From positions 453,501-517,500 of the forward strand of contig JACVTC010000039.1 of assembly GCA_016946835.1 (NCBI GenBank): 64,000 nt of DNA. The letters run 5' to 3'. How positions within the stretch are numbered: position 1 is the stretch's first letter; every line of letters starts with the position of its first letter. The stretch comes from Neocallimastix lanati (nom. inval.) (Eukaryota > Neocallimastigomycota > Neocallimastigomycetes > Neocallimastigales > Neocallimastigaceae). The position numbers and the translations under genes are program-made. The notes below the pieces were generated by a model, which had not been told where the DNA came from, searched no databases, and worked only from the letters and a program-made list of their open reading frames with translations. This document shows, piece by piece, positions 38,639 to 50,724 of the stretch.

Positions 38639-39312
38639 TTACTCAATTGCCCTTCTACTTGCAGCTCATCCATTAATTTTTCCTTCTCTTAAATTTGCTT
38701 GTCTAAGTGATCCACTTGCAACAAAAGTCCATAAACCAAGTGCTAATAATATTTCTTCTAATGTATTTGAAAATGGTTTTTGAAAAAAGTTTAAATTAAA
38801 AAAGATGATAAAATTAATAGTAATGGTGGGCAAGAATCTCCAGATTGTAGAGTCCTATATTAAAAATGCATATATCTTTGATAATAATAATATTATTATT
38901 ATTTTAATTATTAAATTAATAATAATGAAATATAATATTACATAATAAAAATAAATTTAATTTTTAGAAATAATTTTGCATTAATAAATATTAATAAAAA
39001 TCTTCATATTTTAAAATTCTAACACCTATATTCCTATAATGAATGTAAAAGCTAAAAAGCATAAATGATTTATTAAAAATAATGTTGAATTATTTACATA
39101 ATCTATGTATGTATATATTTAATAATTACAGTTAAAATTTTATTAAATGCACTATGATATTAAGTTGAAGAAAAATAAATAAATAGAATTATAGTAATTA
39201 TATAAATAGTTATTGAAATAAAAATAATTATATACTATCATATTCGGTATCTAATATTTCATTAAAAATATATTTAACAAAGCCAAACAGTACACCAACA
39301 GCCAATGTACTA
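38639..39312 (-). pseudogene. Decayed small membrane-protein gene
   Basis: Three minus-strand patches look like exons. At about 39236-39312: STLAVGVLFGFVKYIFNEIL. At about 39030-39105: KSFMLFSFYIHYRNIG. At 38639-38855: FLPTITINFIIFF, LEEILLALGLWTFVASGSLR and QANLREGKIN. The last is followed by TGA, then AASRRAIE and TAA. Hydrophobic segments suggest at least two membrane helices. No start codon with a clear exon was found and TGA interrupts the end, so it is probably a pseudogene. The family is not recognised. Confidence 0.35.
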
Positions 39313-39459
39313 ACATTATAAAAAATTTAATATAATACTTTATTTATAAATTAATACTTAATAATAATTTCTTAATGAATAACATATATAATATATATTA
39401 CTATTTAAAAAAATTTTTTTAAAACGAAATTATTTTTATTGTGTATAAATATATATGTG

Positions 39460-39723
39460 ATGTGGTACCAAGTATTTAACTTCCTTCTTTGTGGAAGAGA
39501 TGCAGGTATTATTGATTTAGTTTATGAAAAGGAATAGGATGTTTTATTTAATAATCAAATCATTTCTACGGCTCTCTTTTCAGAAATTATGTCTGGGGCT
39601 TATTCCTACAGTATAAGCGCAAACTAACCAGAAGTGTCAACTCTGAAAAAGCAATAAGACAGATCAGAAGGACCAATGCTTCTGAAGGAGAAGACCATAA
39701 TTTCTTTCGGATTGTCAATTTAA
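39460..39723 (+). pseudogene. Relic frame interrupted only by TAA/TAG
   Basis: ATG 39460 opens a frame of 87 codons before the last TAA: MWYQVFNFLLCGRDAGIIDL, later NNQIISTALFSEIMSGAYSY and DRSEGPMLLKEKTIISFGL. Three internal stops, one TAG and two TAA, sit where Gln is plausible, and no TGA occurs. Base composition is richer in G/C than the surroundings. Product unrecognised; transposon or transferred fragment are both possible. Confidence 0.35.
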
Positions 39724-42700
39724 ATTAGAATTATTATAAACAAAAATCTTATAGTGAGGTTAGTTACGTAAGAACTTTTTTCTGAATTTATTTATATACT
39801 TTATTTTGAATATTACTTTTATTTCACATTACTATTTAAAAAATCATTATGCTTAATTTGGACAAGTAATATTTTTTATTAATTTTTTTTTTTTTTTTTT
39901 TAAAAAAAAAATATACTTGTAATTAATAAATGAATAAATAAATAAAGTTAAAGTTTGCAATAATTGCTGCTATATATTTAAAAAAAATTATATAATTAAT
40001 TTTTACTCAATTATTTCATATTTTATTATGATTTTCTTCATTAATATTAATAATATTATTAATTATTATTATTATTATTTAGTTATTTATTTGTATTTTT
40101 TTTTTTTTTTTTTATTTTTAAATAAATATTTCTTATTATTGTTTCCTCTAATATTTTAATATAAAATTTGGTAATACATTAGAAAAAAAAATAATATATT
40201 AGCTCCCTAGATTCATTAATTAAAATAAAACATTATTCTTTTTAATAACACTTTAAATTTTTTATAAAAAATTTAGTTCACCATTTTTATTTAAAAAAAA
40301 TAAACTTAATATGAAATATTATTATATTAATATTTTCCATAAATTATTTAATTATTAATAAATTATTTATATAATTTTAAATTATTTAATCTTATCATAT
40401 ATACTATAGCATATTGTTTCATTAATTATTCCTTTATAGAAAATAATAATAAGTAATCATAAAAATAAATTTATTGAATTATATTTAGAAAAGGTTTATT
40501 TTCCATATTTAAATATATAATATATTTAAATATGGAAAATTACAAAATTGAAAATTAATACAATATATAAAATATTAAATTATAGTTCATTTATAGTAAT
40601 TTATACAAAAGAAAAAAGAATAAGAAAATAAATTAATTATGATTTTAATAAATATGTGATTAAAAAGAGTAAATAAAAAACTATGATCAATAATATGAAT
40701 AGCAATAAAATTGTTTTGTAATATACAAAAAGACTAGTTATAATTCTATAATCTGTTAAAAGAGAAGATTAGAATTATAGTTTCTTTCAAACCAACGGTT
40801 TACTTTTCTTAATTATTAAACAAATTTACAATTTTATTTTATAACATAAATTTTTTTCTTTTACGACGCCATTATTATTACTATAAATAACAAAAGGGAA
40901 AAAAAATAATCAACTTTTAAAAACTTTTAAGATTTTAATAGTTTTTAATATAAAAATAAATAATTTTTATGATTTTATAATATATAAAAATAATAATATT
41001 TCTATTTAAAAAACTAAAATTATGTTTTTATTTTTTTCACAAAATTTTTTTACTTATTTCTTATTATATTAAAAATTATATAATAAACAACTGATGAATA
41101 AATATACAAATAAATAAAAATTATATATTATTTGTATTAACAATTTAAAATATATATATAAATATTTTAATATCATTTAAATAAATTTAAAAATTTTTTT
41201 TTTTTTTTACTTTATATATAACATTATAACATTATTTAAATAAATTTAAAGATTTTTATTTTATACTCTAATTTTTCATAATAATTATATTAATATTCAT
41301 AATAATTATTATTATTATTTATTTTATTATTAATTATAAAATATTTTTATTCTTTATCTTGTTTGTTTATATATATATATATAGATAGATAATTATGATG
41401 TTTCATAGTTGTTAATAATTATATTTAAATTGTTAAACCTATTATAAATTTTTAAAAAAATTCACTATTTTTCAATAATTCTTTAAAATTATTATCATTG
41501 TAATTAATGAACTACATATATAAAATATATAAAATTTAAAATTCGTTGTATACTAATTTATATATATATATATAAACAGTTATATATGAAATATAGAATA
41601 CACAATATTAATTAATATATATATATTATAGATATGTGTATATATATCTGTTATTATATAATTATTTTTATGATTTATAATTTTTATTATAAAAAAAAAT
41701 AATAACAAAAATATGATAATAGAAATTAAAATAAAAAAGAAATTGTAGGTTTATTAAATATATATCTAAATATATTATATAATATATATTAGAATTATAT
41801 AAAAATATATACTGATAATAATAATAAAAATATATTAAACTATAAAATTTTACCTATAATATTTTTTTTTATTAATTATTAAAAATAATATCCTTCAAAA
41901 AAAAAAAAGTCAAATTTCAATTTATATTGAATAAAATTATAAATGGAAAATTAGAATAATTTTTTAAAAATGAAATTAAATTTTAAAGTTTAGAAAAATA
42001 TATTAATTTAGGTTAACATATGGAAAATTAATTTTTATTTTAATACTTGTAGATTTAATGATTAGTTACACAAATTTATTTTTATTTATTTATAAATAAA
42101 ACAAAGTTTTAAATTTTTTTTTTTTTTTTAAAAAAAATAAACTATTTTTTAATAATACAGTTTATTTATTATCCACATATAATAGATATTGTATCATTAT
42201 TTGATAATACCAATATTAAGTAAACACTTTACTGCTATTTTTAAATGAATTAAAATCTGTTAAATTTTTTTTCTTTTTTTAACCTTTTTTTTGTGTTATT
42301 TTTTCATTATATAATTTTTTTCTATGCATCTTTTCTGATTCTAGAATATTAAAATATTAATTTGTATTATATTTAAATAATATTTACTCCTTAAAAATGA
42401 TGAAAAAATATACTTTACAAAAATAAATTTTGAAGATTAAATTAATTTCTCATAATACAAAATTGTTAAAATTGAATGTATATTAAACTATTATCATAAA
42501 TTATTAGTACTTACCATTATTATTCAGTATAATTTAAATGGTATTGAAGATCTTATTCTTTAAAAAAGCAATATATATATATATATAATTTTTATATGTA
42601 TTTGTAAATTGATTTAGATAAAAAATTTAATGAAAAACAAAAAGCATTAATTATCAAAATAATATAGTTATAAAAAGTTGTATTTTATATGCTTAATTTT

Positions 42701-43360
42701 ATTATAAATTATATTTAATTATAATATAAACCTTTTTTATTTGTTTATTAGTAATTTCTTTATTATATATATGTATATATATGAACATACCATCTACGAA
42801 AATAATAATGAAACAATAATGTATATTTAAAATTTAAAAAATTTTTTTATTTAAAAAAAAATATATTTTAATAATACTTTAATTTACCTTTTATAGTATT
42901 TTACTTTGTTTTTATTATTTATTTTTCTTTTATTTGTTAATTATAATAATATATACTACATATATATATAATTAGTAATTATTAACATTTATTAATGCTT
43001 TTATGAAAAATGATAATCATTAAAATGATTTGATTTCGTTATAGCATTAATATAATAGTAATAATAATAATTATATACTTTTATGTGTCTTCTCAAATTT
43101 ATTTATAAATTAATTATAAATATATTATTTGCCTTTTCAATTTTCACTATTTTATTGAAAAAGCAAATAAGATTCTAATTTTTTTTATAATGAAAACATT
43201 ATACAATCAGTCAAATTTATTATTATGGTTATCATCACTCTTATTCATTTTAACATAATATAATAACAATATGAATATTTACTATATAACACATTTTTAT
43301 TCATTATTATAGTTCAACCATTTGAGATAATGAAAGTTACAATTACAGATATCTAAGCTT
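39724..43360. other. Long gene-free A/T-rich stretch
   Basis: About 3.6 kb with no protein-like frame. It contains homopolymers, (TA)n runs, a perfect palindrome at 40499-40539, and an imperfect inverted repeat near 40733-40793 built on TATAATTCTA. Confidence 0.5.
40499..40539. repeat. Perfect inverted repeat, 19 bp arms, 3 bp loop
   Basis: TTTTCCATATTTAAATATA is followed by TAA and its exact reverse complement. In this A/T-rich DNA most of the arm is A/T, but the CC/GG pair near each end makes it less likely to be chance. Confidence 0.85.
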
Positions 43361-43369
43361 TTAAAATAT

Positions 43370-44232
43370 AAAAGCAATAATAAATATTTACTATCATGGA
43401 ATAAAATTTTTATAATTAGCATTTTCTGGTAAATTAAATTGGGCATTTTTTCTTTCATTAATTATTCAAAGTCTTTAGCAAATTTTTATCCTTAATTTTA
43501 TAAAACTAAACTATTTTGTGTTCTATATTGAACCCAAATTTTTGGAAGTTTATCAATATATGATTCCCAACAAGTTTTATTAGTTACCAGCTAATCTTAT
43601 TTTGAAGGTAGTCCTATAAAATATCTTTGAGAAATCGTAGTGAAGAATTTTTGGACCTTTAATACTAAGTGATAAACATTTTTTGTCCATGGTTTACAAT
43701 TCAATAACAAAATAAAAGCTAATAAGTACATTAATGTAAGAATAAAAACTGCATTATCTTGGATTTTTCCATTAACTTCATTAATATTAGGAATAAATGA
43801 AGTTATATATATGAGATAATCATAAAATGATAATGAGTTAAGGATTAAAATCATAAGTTGATAGATTAGCTTTAATATAACATAAAGTAACTTTTGTATT
43901 AGTAAAATAGATCTTCAAAATTTTTTTTCAGAGAATTTTATATATTAATAACAAAAGTAATATATTATTTATTCACTGATTTTTCAAAAATTCAATTTGA
44001 TATTGAGGCATGATGATTTTAAAATTGAAATGTATCTCTCTGAAAATATTAAAGATAATATTTTATTATTATTTAGAAAATAAATATCATTTACGTGGAA
44101 TCTTGATAAATTAGAATAAAGAATATTCTTACAAACTTATTTACTTTCGCTTTATAAATTTATTTGGAATTAATTTTCTAAAAAAAATCTATACTTCATT
44201 GATCTAAGATTCCTTACATTCTGGCTGGGAAT
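43370..44232 (-). pseudogene. Decayed multi-membrane-segment frame with many TAA
   Basis: A single minus-strand frame stays protein-like for most of about 860 bp. It includes IPSQNVRNLRSMKYRFFLEN, LSFYDYLIYITSFIPNINEV, NAVFILTLMYLLAFILLLNC, KVQKFFTTISQRYFIGLPSK, TCWESYIDKLPKIWVQYRTQ and KFAKDFE. I count eleven in-frame TAA/TAG and two TGA. The longest open part is 43597-43854. Two hydrophobic segments suggest a membrane protein. TAA outnumbers TGA by about the ratio expected from base composition alone, so simple decay suffices. Its family is not recognised. Confidence 0.4.
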
Positions 44233-45038
44233 GCAAATTAAAAAAAAATTAAATATGAAATAAAATGATTTTTATACATATGTATTATTAATTATATTAT
44301 ATTTTATGATTCATTTATAATATTTATTAATTTTTGTTATTATTCTATATTAATTAAACTATAAAACTATTATATAAAATATTAAATCATGGTATTATTT
44401 TATATTAATTAAATTATAAATTATTTTATTAAAACTTTTGTACTACTACTTTATATATATATTGTTTTTCTTTTTATGCGTATTAATGTTTTTTTTTTTT
44501 TTTTTTTTTTTCCTTAATATAAAGATAGAATAATTTTTGTTTCAGTATTAATGGCTTTATGTTTCATATCAATGATTGGTTAAGAACAAATTTTTAATTT
44601 CTATCATATTTTTTTTTTTTTTTTTTACATAAAATAAAATTTTAAATACGTGAATAATACATTACCACATTGTAGGAGAATTTTTAAAAAAATAAATATA
44701 AATTTAAATTAATATAATTTTTAAAATAAATTTAAAAATACTATTATATATCATGATATATAAATTCAATTTAATACATTTAAATATATATAATTTTAAT
44801 ATATTTTAGGATTTTTTTTTATTTTAAAATTTGATTGTAGAATTTTAATTTAGATTTAAAAATAAATATATATATATTTTTTCATTTTTTTTTATTTTTT
44901 TTATTTTTTTTTTTTTTATCAACCCATAAATAATAAAAATAATATTAAAGGAAATTAATAAATTCTTTAAAAAGATTTATTAATATCATAAATATTAATT
45001 AAATTATTAGTTGAAACAATTAATTTTTTAATAATAAA
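44233..45038. other. Intergenic, upstream of the PRPP synthase gene
   Basis: A/T-rich spacer with T runs near 44489-44511 and 44611-44626. No coding signal. Confidence 0.5.
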
Positions 45039-46585
45039 ATGGACGCACCTTCCAATTCAATTAAAATTTTCGCAGGAAATGCTCATATGGAACTTGCAAA
45101 ACTTATTGCAAGGTTAATATTTAATCTTTTTTTTTTTTTTTTTTTGATTTATTCTTTTAATAAGTCATAAAATATATATTAGAAAATTTATAAATATTTA
45201 ATATGAATTTATTTCAATTTTATTATAAATTGGTTATAAAAATAATATATATATATAAATGATTAAATTTTTATATATTTAAATTTATATCTATTTATAA
45301 AATTCTTTATATAATTTTATTGGATTATGAATATTGTATTAATAATATGAAAATTTAAAATAAATAATTATAAATTATATATTTATAATTATCTATATTT
45401 TTAAAAATATATTCAATATGTTGATATTGAAATTATATAAATTTATTAATTATTTTAAAATTATAATTAAAAAAAATACTTTAAAAATGAAGACGTCTTA
45501 ACTTAGATTTAGCTAAAGCTGCAGTTCTTAAATATTCCAACAATGAAACTTCTGTTACAATTGGGGAATCTGTTCGTGATGAAGATGTTTACATTATTCA
45601 ACCAGGTTGTGGTGAAATTAATGATAATTTAATGGAATTACTTATTATGATTCATGCATGTAAGACAGCTTCAGCTCGTCGTATTACCGCTGTAATTCCA
45701 TGTTTCTTCTATGCTCGTCAAGATAAGAAAGATAAATCTCGTGCTCCAATTTCAGCTAAGCTTATTGCTAACATGTTAACTGTTGCTGGTGCTAATCATG
45801 TCATCACTATGGATCTTCATGCCTCCCAAATTCAAGGTTTCTTTAACATTCCAGTTGATAATTTATACGCTGAACCTTCTACCCTTAAATACATTCGTGA
45901 ATGTATTCCAGATTACAAGGAAGGAAAAGTAGTTATTGTTTCACCAGATGCTGGTGGTGCTAAGCGGTATATTTTATTTTATTTACTTATTCTATATATA
46001 TATAAATATTGTATAGTTGAAAGAAATTTTTTTTTTCAAAAAATTTGAAAGTTATAATATTTTTAAAATAAGAGAGATTTTAAATTTAAAAAAAAAAAAA
46101 TTAAAAAATAAATTATAAATATTTATCTAATATTAATTAAAATTTTAATTTAAAATAGTGCCACTTCCATCGCAGATAGATTAGATTTAGAATTCGCACT
46201 AATTCACAAGGAACGTAAGAAGGCAAATTTCGTTTCAAGAATGGTTCTTGTTGGAGATGTTAAGGGTAAAACCGCTGTTCTTGTCGATGATATGGCTGAT
46301 ACTTGTGGTACATTAGGTAAGGCTGCTCAAACTTTAGTTGAAAATGGTGCTACAAAAGTTTACGCTATTGTTACACACGGAATTTTATCTGGTAAGGCAT
46401 GTGAAGTTATTAATAACTCTGCATTAACTCAAGTAGTTGTTACTAATACTATTCCACATGAAGATAAGAAAAAGTTGTGTCCAAAGATTGCTACTATTGA
46501 TGTTTCCCCAACAATTGCTGAAGCCATTAGAAGAACTCACAATGGTGAATCCGTTAGTTACTTATTCCACAATGTTCCAGCTTAA
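45039..46585 (+). CDS. Ribose-phosphate pyrophosphokinase (PRPP synthase)
   Basis: Makes PRPP from ribose 5-phosphate and ATP, feeding purine, pyrimidine, histidine and tryptophan synthesis in the cytosol. Exons 45039-45112, 45493-45966 and 46159-46585 give 324 aa, close to the usual 318. Motifs: [19 protein letters not shown] at the N-terminus, the catalytic-flexible-region start [15 protein letters not shown], and the ATP-site segment [20 protein letters not shown]. Further motifs are [22 protein letters not shown] and the PRPP-binding loop [13 protein letters not shown]. It ends LFHNVPA. All key residues appear intact. Codons are richer in GGT, GCT, CGT and AAG than in neighbouring genes, consistent with high expression. 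Confidence 0.97.
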
Positions 46586-46796
46586 TTTGATTTTAAAGGA
46601 AATATTTTGCCATGAATTATTAATTTATTTAATAAAAAATAATAATTAACACAATTTAATATATTAATTTATTATTTATAAAAGAATCAAAAATTCACAA
46701 AGTTAATTTTTTAAAGAAAATAAAAAAAATTTTTAAATAATTATTATAAAGTATCATCATAAATATTTTAAAATAGTAATAATAATATAATAACAA

Positions 46797-46827
<31 letters not shown>

Positions 46828-47445
46828 AAAATATTAAAAAAATTAAAGATATTAAAGAAATTAAAGAAATATAATTATTATCCTTTTTTATAATAATAAT
46901 AATAATAATAAAAACAGGAAGTAATAAAATTGAAATAATAGTATGGAAAAAGAAATAAGTAATAATTAGAATAAGAAGAGTCTATCTAAACTAAATCTTT
47001 AATTTAATATTTAAAAAAATTATATTCTCAATTTTAATTATATAAAATAATATAATAATCATACAATAGAAATTATTTATAATCTTAAATAAAAATAAAA
47101 ATTATTTTTAAATTATTTATTATTTATTATTTATTATTATTTATTTTTATTTTTATTTTTATTTTTTTTTTTTTTTGTATAATTAAATAAAATAAAATTT
47201 AATTAAATAAAATAAAATAAAATTATTATAAATTTTTTTATTTAGAGTATATAAAATATAATTATTACATATATTGAGAAAATTAAATTAAATAATAATG
47301 ATAAAAGCAAGGAAGATAAATAAATTAAATATTATATAAAGATAAATAATATTTAAAAAGTTTATTGAATTAAAAGGATTAAAGGATTATATTGAGTATA
47401 AATATAAATATTAATTAAGAATGTTGAATTTTGTAGAATAAAAGA
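46586..47445. other. Intergenic, no gene seen
   Basis: A/T-rich spacer with an A run near 46799-46825 and short (ATT)n-like patches. No coding signal. Confidence 0.5.
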
Positions 47446-47808
47446 ATAATATAAAATCAAGTACATATTCTGATAGTAGTAACGAATTATATCATATTAA
47501 TAATAATAACAATAGAAATAATATTGTTGATAATAGTAGAATTAATAATTATGAAAATAGAAATATCAATATTAGTGATAGTGAATTAAAATTGTCTTAA
47601 ATATTATTTTGAATTTTATTATTAATATGATATATGTAAAGTGTCATAGAATTCGTAATAATAGATGTTTCGTGAAACCGAAACAATAAACAGAATGTTT
47701 AAACCTATGGTTTTCTAATGGATATATTTTTAATCCAAATTATAATTAGTAAAGCTTCTGGCGACAATTCCCTTCTTTGTTAAACATTATGTAAAAATGA
47801 TGATTATC
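47446..47808 (+). repeat. Copy A of a dispersed direct repeat
   Basis: About 363 bp that matches 53721-54723 once two insertions are removed from the latter. The first part is coding-like, KSSTYSDSSNELYHINNNNN with a TAA after about 55 codons, in the style of the linker after a copia integrase. The second part includes the GC-richer block GATGTTTCGTGAAACCGA. Copy A ends exactly at the poly-T of a LINE insertion. Confidence 0.85.
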
Positions 47809-48268
47809 TTTTTTTTTTTTTTTTTTTTTTTAGACTTAGAGAAAACTTTATTTAATTTAAAAAAATAATAATAAAATTACATGATTTAAATGAAAAATAA
47901 AAAATAAAATACATGAAATAAAATATTATATATTATAAAATTATAAAAATGCGTTAGAAACAATAGGTTCTAACTTTTCCCATTCATCGATGATAACACC
48001 ACGTCCATTATTGGGAGTAATAATTTCAGTATTAGTGTTATCTAACGAATCTGTATCAGTTCTTTCACTGGGATGTGAAAATCCATGCCTTATCATTTCG
48101 ACGTCGACGATCTTGGCCACGGTAGATTCAATAGATTCAACGGAATACCATTTCATCATCAATCTAAAAGATCGATAAATTAATGATATTACGTTTGTTA
48201 TAAACTACGCAATCCCCACAAAATACGGAATAGTCGACGAGTTGAACTTTGTTTAAAAATATTGTCAA

Positions 48269-48844
48269 CTAATTGTCTTTATATTCCCCATCATTAACTT
48301 TAATTTTTGAATATATTGAACGCCCGCCAAGAAGAGTACTCAATATATAGTAATAAATATTATTATTACAATCCTTTTCTGAATCTAAAGAAACATCCAA
48401 GGATTTTTGTTCAATTATCATTGCAAACTTCAAAAAGAGATCATCTAGAAAAGGTAAAGATTTATTTCTATAAAATTCCAATTCTTTACAGGCAAAGATC
48501 CAGTGAGAAAAGCTAGGTACACTAACACCACAACAAGGACAACATTTAGGGCAATCTTCTGAGACTAATTTTCTTTTAATGGAAATACTAATATCAAATT
48601 TAAAACCACACCTAATTCGAGAAATCCAAAAGAAACCCAATTGATACATAGGATATTGAAGTGTTAAGTTTTTGATTTCTGAAATAAATCCAAAATTATT
48701 CTCCTTGTAAATAATTGCTTTTTTAGCTTTTGAGGGTTTGAAGACATCTCTTTCCCAATAAAACTTTTTTATTTCACTTGTTTTTTTACCATTTAATTTT
48801 TTATCCAAAGTCCTTGATTCCTTAGTCCATGAGTAATGTGACAT
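48269..48844 (-). pseudogene. LINE C-terminal Cys-rich region
   Basis: Frame of 191 codons with GFFWISRIRCGFKFDIS and a zinc-finger-like CPKCCPCCGVSVPSFSHWIF followed by ACKELEFYR. CxxCxxxx...HxxxxC near the end is usual for LINE ORF2 proteins. A further frame at 47941-48162 reads WYSVESIESTVAKIVDVEMI and probably continues the 3' coding end. Confidence 0.7.
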
Positions 48845-48954
48845 AGTAGGAATATTATTAGTGAGATGATTAATAATACATGATTAGTTTTTTTTTCATT
48901 TTCTAAAGCATCGTAATTGAGATATAACACAGATAGCTGAAAGAGGAGGAATTC

Positions 48955-49590
48955 TCAATTCACGAGTAATATCATAGAGACTAACATAAGAATTGCGAGA
49001 TTTAAATCCATAACTTCAATAAAGTCCTCTGTTAATAATTTTTGAGCTATAGCGCATCTACTCTTATTTGAACAAAAGAGAGGAGCATAATATAAAACAA
49101 GAATAAGAATAAAGGAAATTAAAGCATATTTCTTCAATGGGAGAGGAATAGATTTATTAATAAGAAATCGAAAGTACGAATTTAACTTGACTTTTAAATT
49201 ACTGTTTAATTTGGATTGTATAGGTTTCAATGATAAAAATTCATCAAAAGGAATATCAAGATACGTACAGTTGTCAGTTTTAGGTAATTTGTTACTACCA
49301 ACAAAGAAAGATGGATCTTCGTAATTTATCGGTTTAACAAAGTTAAGCGGTTTTACAACAAAAGAAACACACTTATTAATTCCAAAAGTCATTGTATTTT
49401 TAATAGCCCATTCATGAACCATATTCAAAATTTTCTTAAGAGCTTGTTTAGATGGAGCAACTAAAAATTCAGTCGGAATACCATCGGGGCCAGGAGCTTT
49501 ATTATTCTTCATATCAAGCACTGTGTTTTGAATTTCTTCCATAGTGATAGGATCATTAATATCCCAAGTAGGATTATTGATTACTTCCAA
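48955..49590 (-). pseudogene. LINE reverse transcriptase with internal deletion
   Basis: Starts with MKNNKAPGPDGIPTEFLVAP, the conserved RT motif 1 region, then LKKILNMV. It jumps directly to HEWAIKNTMTFGINKCVSFV, which normally follows the YADD catalytic motif. About 150-200 residues carrying the palm and YxDD are therefore missing. The rest (SYFRFLINKSIPLPLKKYA) is the thumb region. Confidence 0.8.
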
Positions 49591-49681
49591 ATAAATTTAC
49601 CCAGTATTCTTTATCCAGACTATGTTGAGAAACATCAGAAGCTAGTTCACTATAATGTTCAATAAATTAATTCAATTGATC

Positions 49682-50077
49682 CTAACGAGAAAATAAAAAG
49701 TTACCCTGCTTGTCCTTTAAAACGCTTGACGAAATAGAATTAGAGTACATAGGGTGAGATAGCTTCTTTAATTTTAACCAAGCACTACTAGCATTTTTAT
49801 TACGAAAATCATTACATGCAGATTCTATCGACTGATGAAATTGTTTTGATTTAATAAAAAACTTAATTGACCTGACTTTACCACATATATTTTTATATTC
49901 ATGTAGCAAATTTAAAAATTCATCAAGGTTTTCATGATTTGGACCTAAAGAAAATTCTTTGATTTCATAACATGCATCATGCTTTTCATGAGAAAGTTTC
50001 TTGATATAATAAGGGCAGTGGAAAGCTGAGTCTTTAAGATCACTAGGAACGAACTCTAGCATAAACTTTATCACCAA
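49682..50077 (-). pseudogene. LINE endonuclease-RT linker
   Basis: 131-codon frame with LEFVPSDLKDSAFHCPYYIK and NASSAWLKLKKLSHPM, ending LKDKQGNFLFS. A linker of this kind, ending in an LxDxxGN-like phrase, precedes the RT domain in LINEs. It continues the endonuclease frame after a frameshift. Confidence 0.65.
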
Positions 50078-50640
50078 CTTTATTAGCTGATTCTATAAAT
50101 TTATTGATCATTTCATTAGAACTTAATTTCTTATTATCATCAAGTTCATTAAGAAGAATTGAGAAGTAGTTACTTGAGAATATTTCATTATGCTTTTCAT
50201 TATACATGTGTTGGGACCACTTGAATCTTCTAGATGGAGTAGGAGCACAAAAACCTTCTGAGTCATCTTTTTTACAGGAAAGGATAAGAGGGAAGTGATC
50301 AGAAATATCATTGAATGTACTACAAACAAATACCTTATTAATATTAATGTATTCCTTCATTTTACTATTAATTAAAACATGATCAATACAAGACGATCAA
50401 CCATCCCGTTAAGTTTTTAGCGAACCAATAATGGGATGATCTATTAAGTAAACTTTCTAATTGGGATTTAGACATATTAAAGTCACCTACAAGAATAGAA
50501 GGAGTATTAATATGTTTCTTTATCCAATTAGTAATTTCTTAAAAAGCATTCGTTCTTTCTTCCTTATGAGTGACCATAGGAACATAAATATTACCAATAG
50601 TGCATTTAACTCCCCAAAAAGAAGTAATGCTTTAGACCAG
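50043..50640 (-). pseudogene. LINE APE-type endonuclease remnant
   Basis: Minus-strand frames give FWGVKCTIGNIYVPMVTHK, an in-frame TAA, then NTPSILVGDFNMSKSQLESL. After a frameshift near 50390 comes CIDHVLINSKMKEY, then FNDISDHFPLILSCKK. GDFN, IDH and SDHFP are the C-terminal catalytic motifs of exonuclease-endonuclease-phosphatase domains of LINEs. The N-terminal Asn/Glu motifs are missing. Confidence 0.8.
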
Positions 50641-50724
50641 ATGGAATAACAGATTACAAACCCACTAGAAATAGTAGATTCATATCAATTATGACAGAAG
50701 AACATGTAATATCAATTTACTGTC

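Larger units (their letters stand above)
47809..50700 (-). mobile_element. Dead non-LTR retrotransposon (LINE), 5'-truncated
   Basis: Minus-strand element whose poly-A tail appears as a 23 bp T run at 47809-47831. From 5' to 3' on the minus strand it has endonuclease remnants, a linker, a shortened reverse transcriptase, a Cys/His C-terminal region and an A/T-rich 3' UTR. Frameshifts, stops and an internal deletion show it is inactive. The 5' end lies near 50690 and is not sharply defined. No target-site duplication could be matched at that end. Confidence 0.8.

Noticed and set aside
46437-46649. Frame overlapping the end of PRPP synthase
   Set aside because: Out-of-frame shadow of a strongly conserved coding exon.
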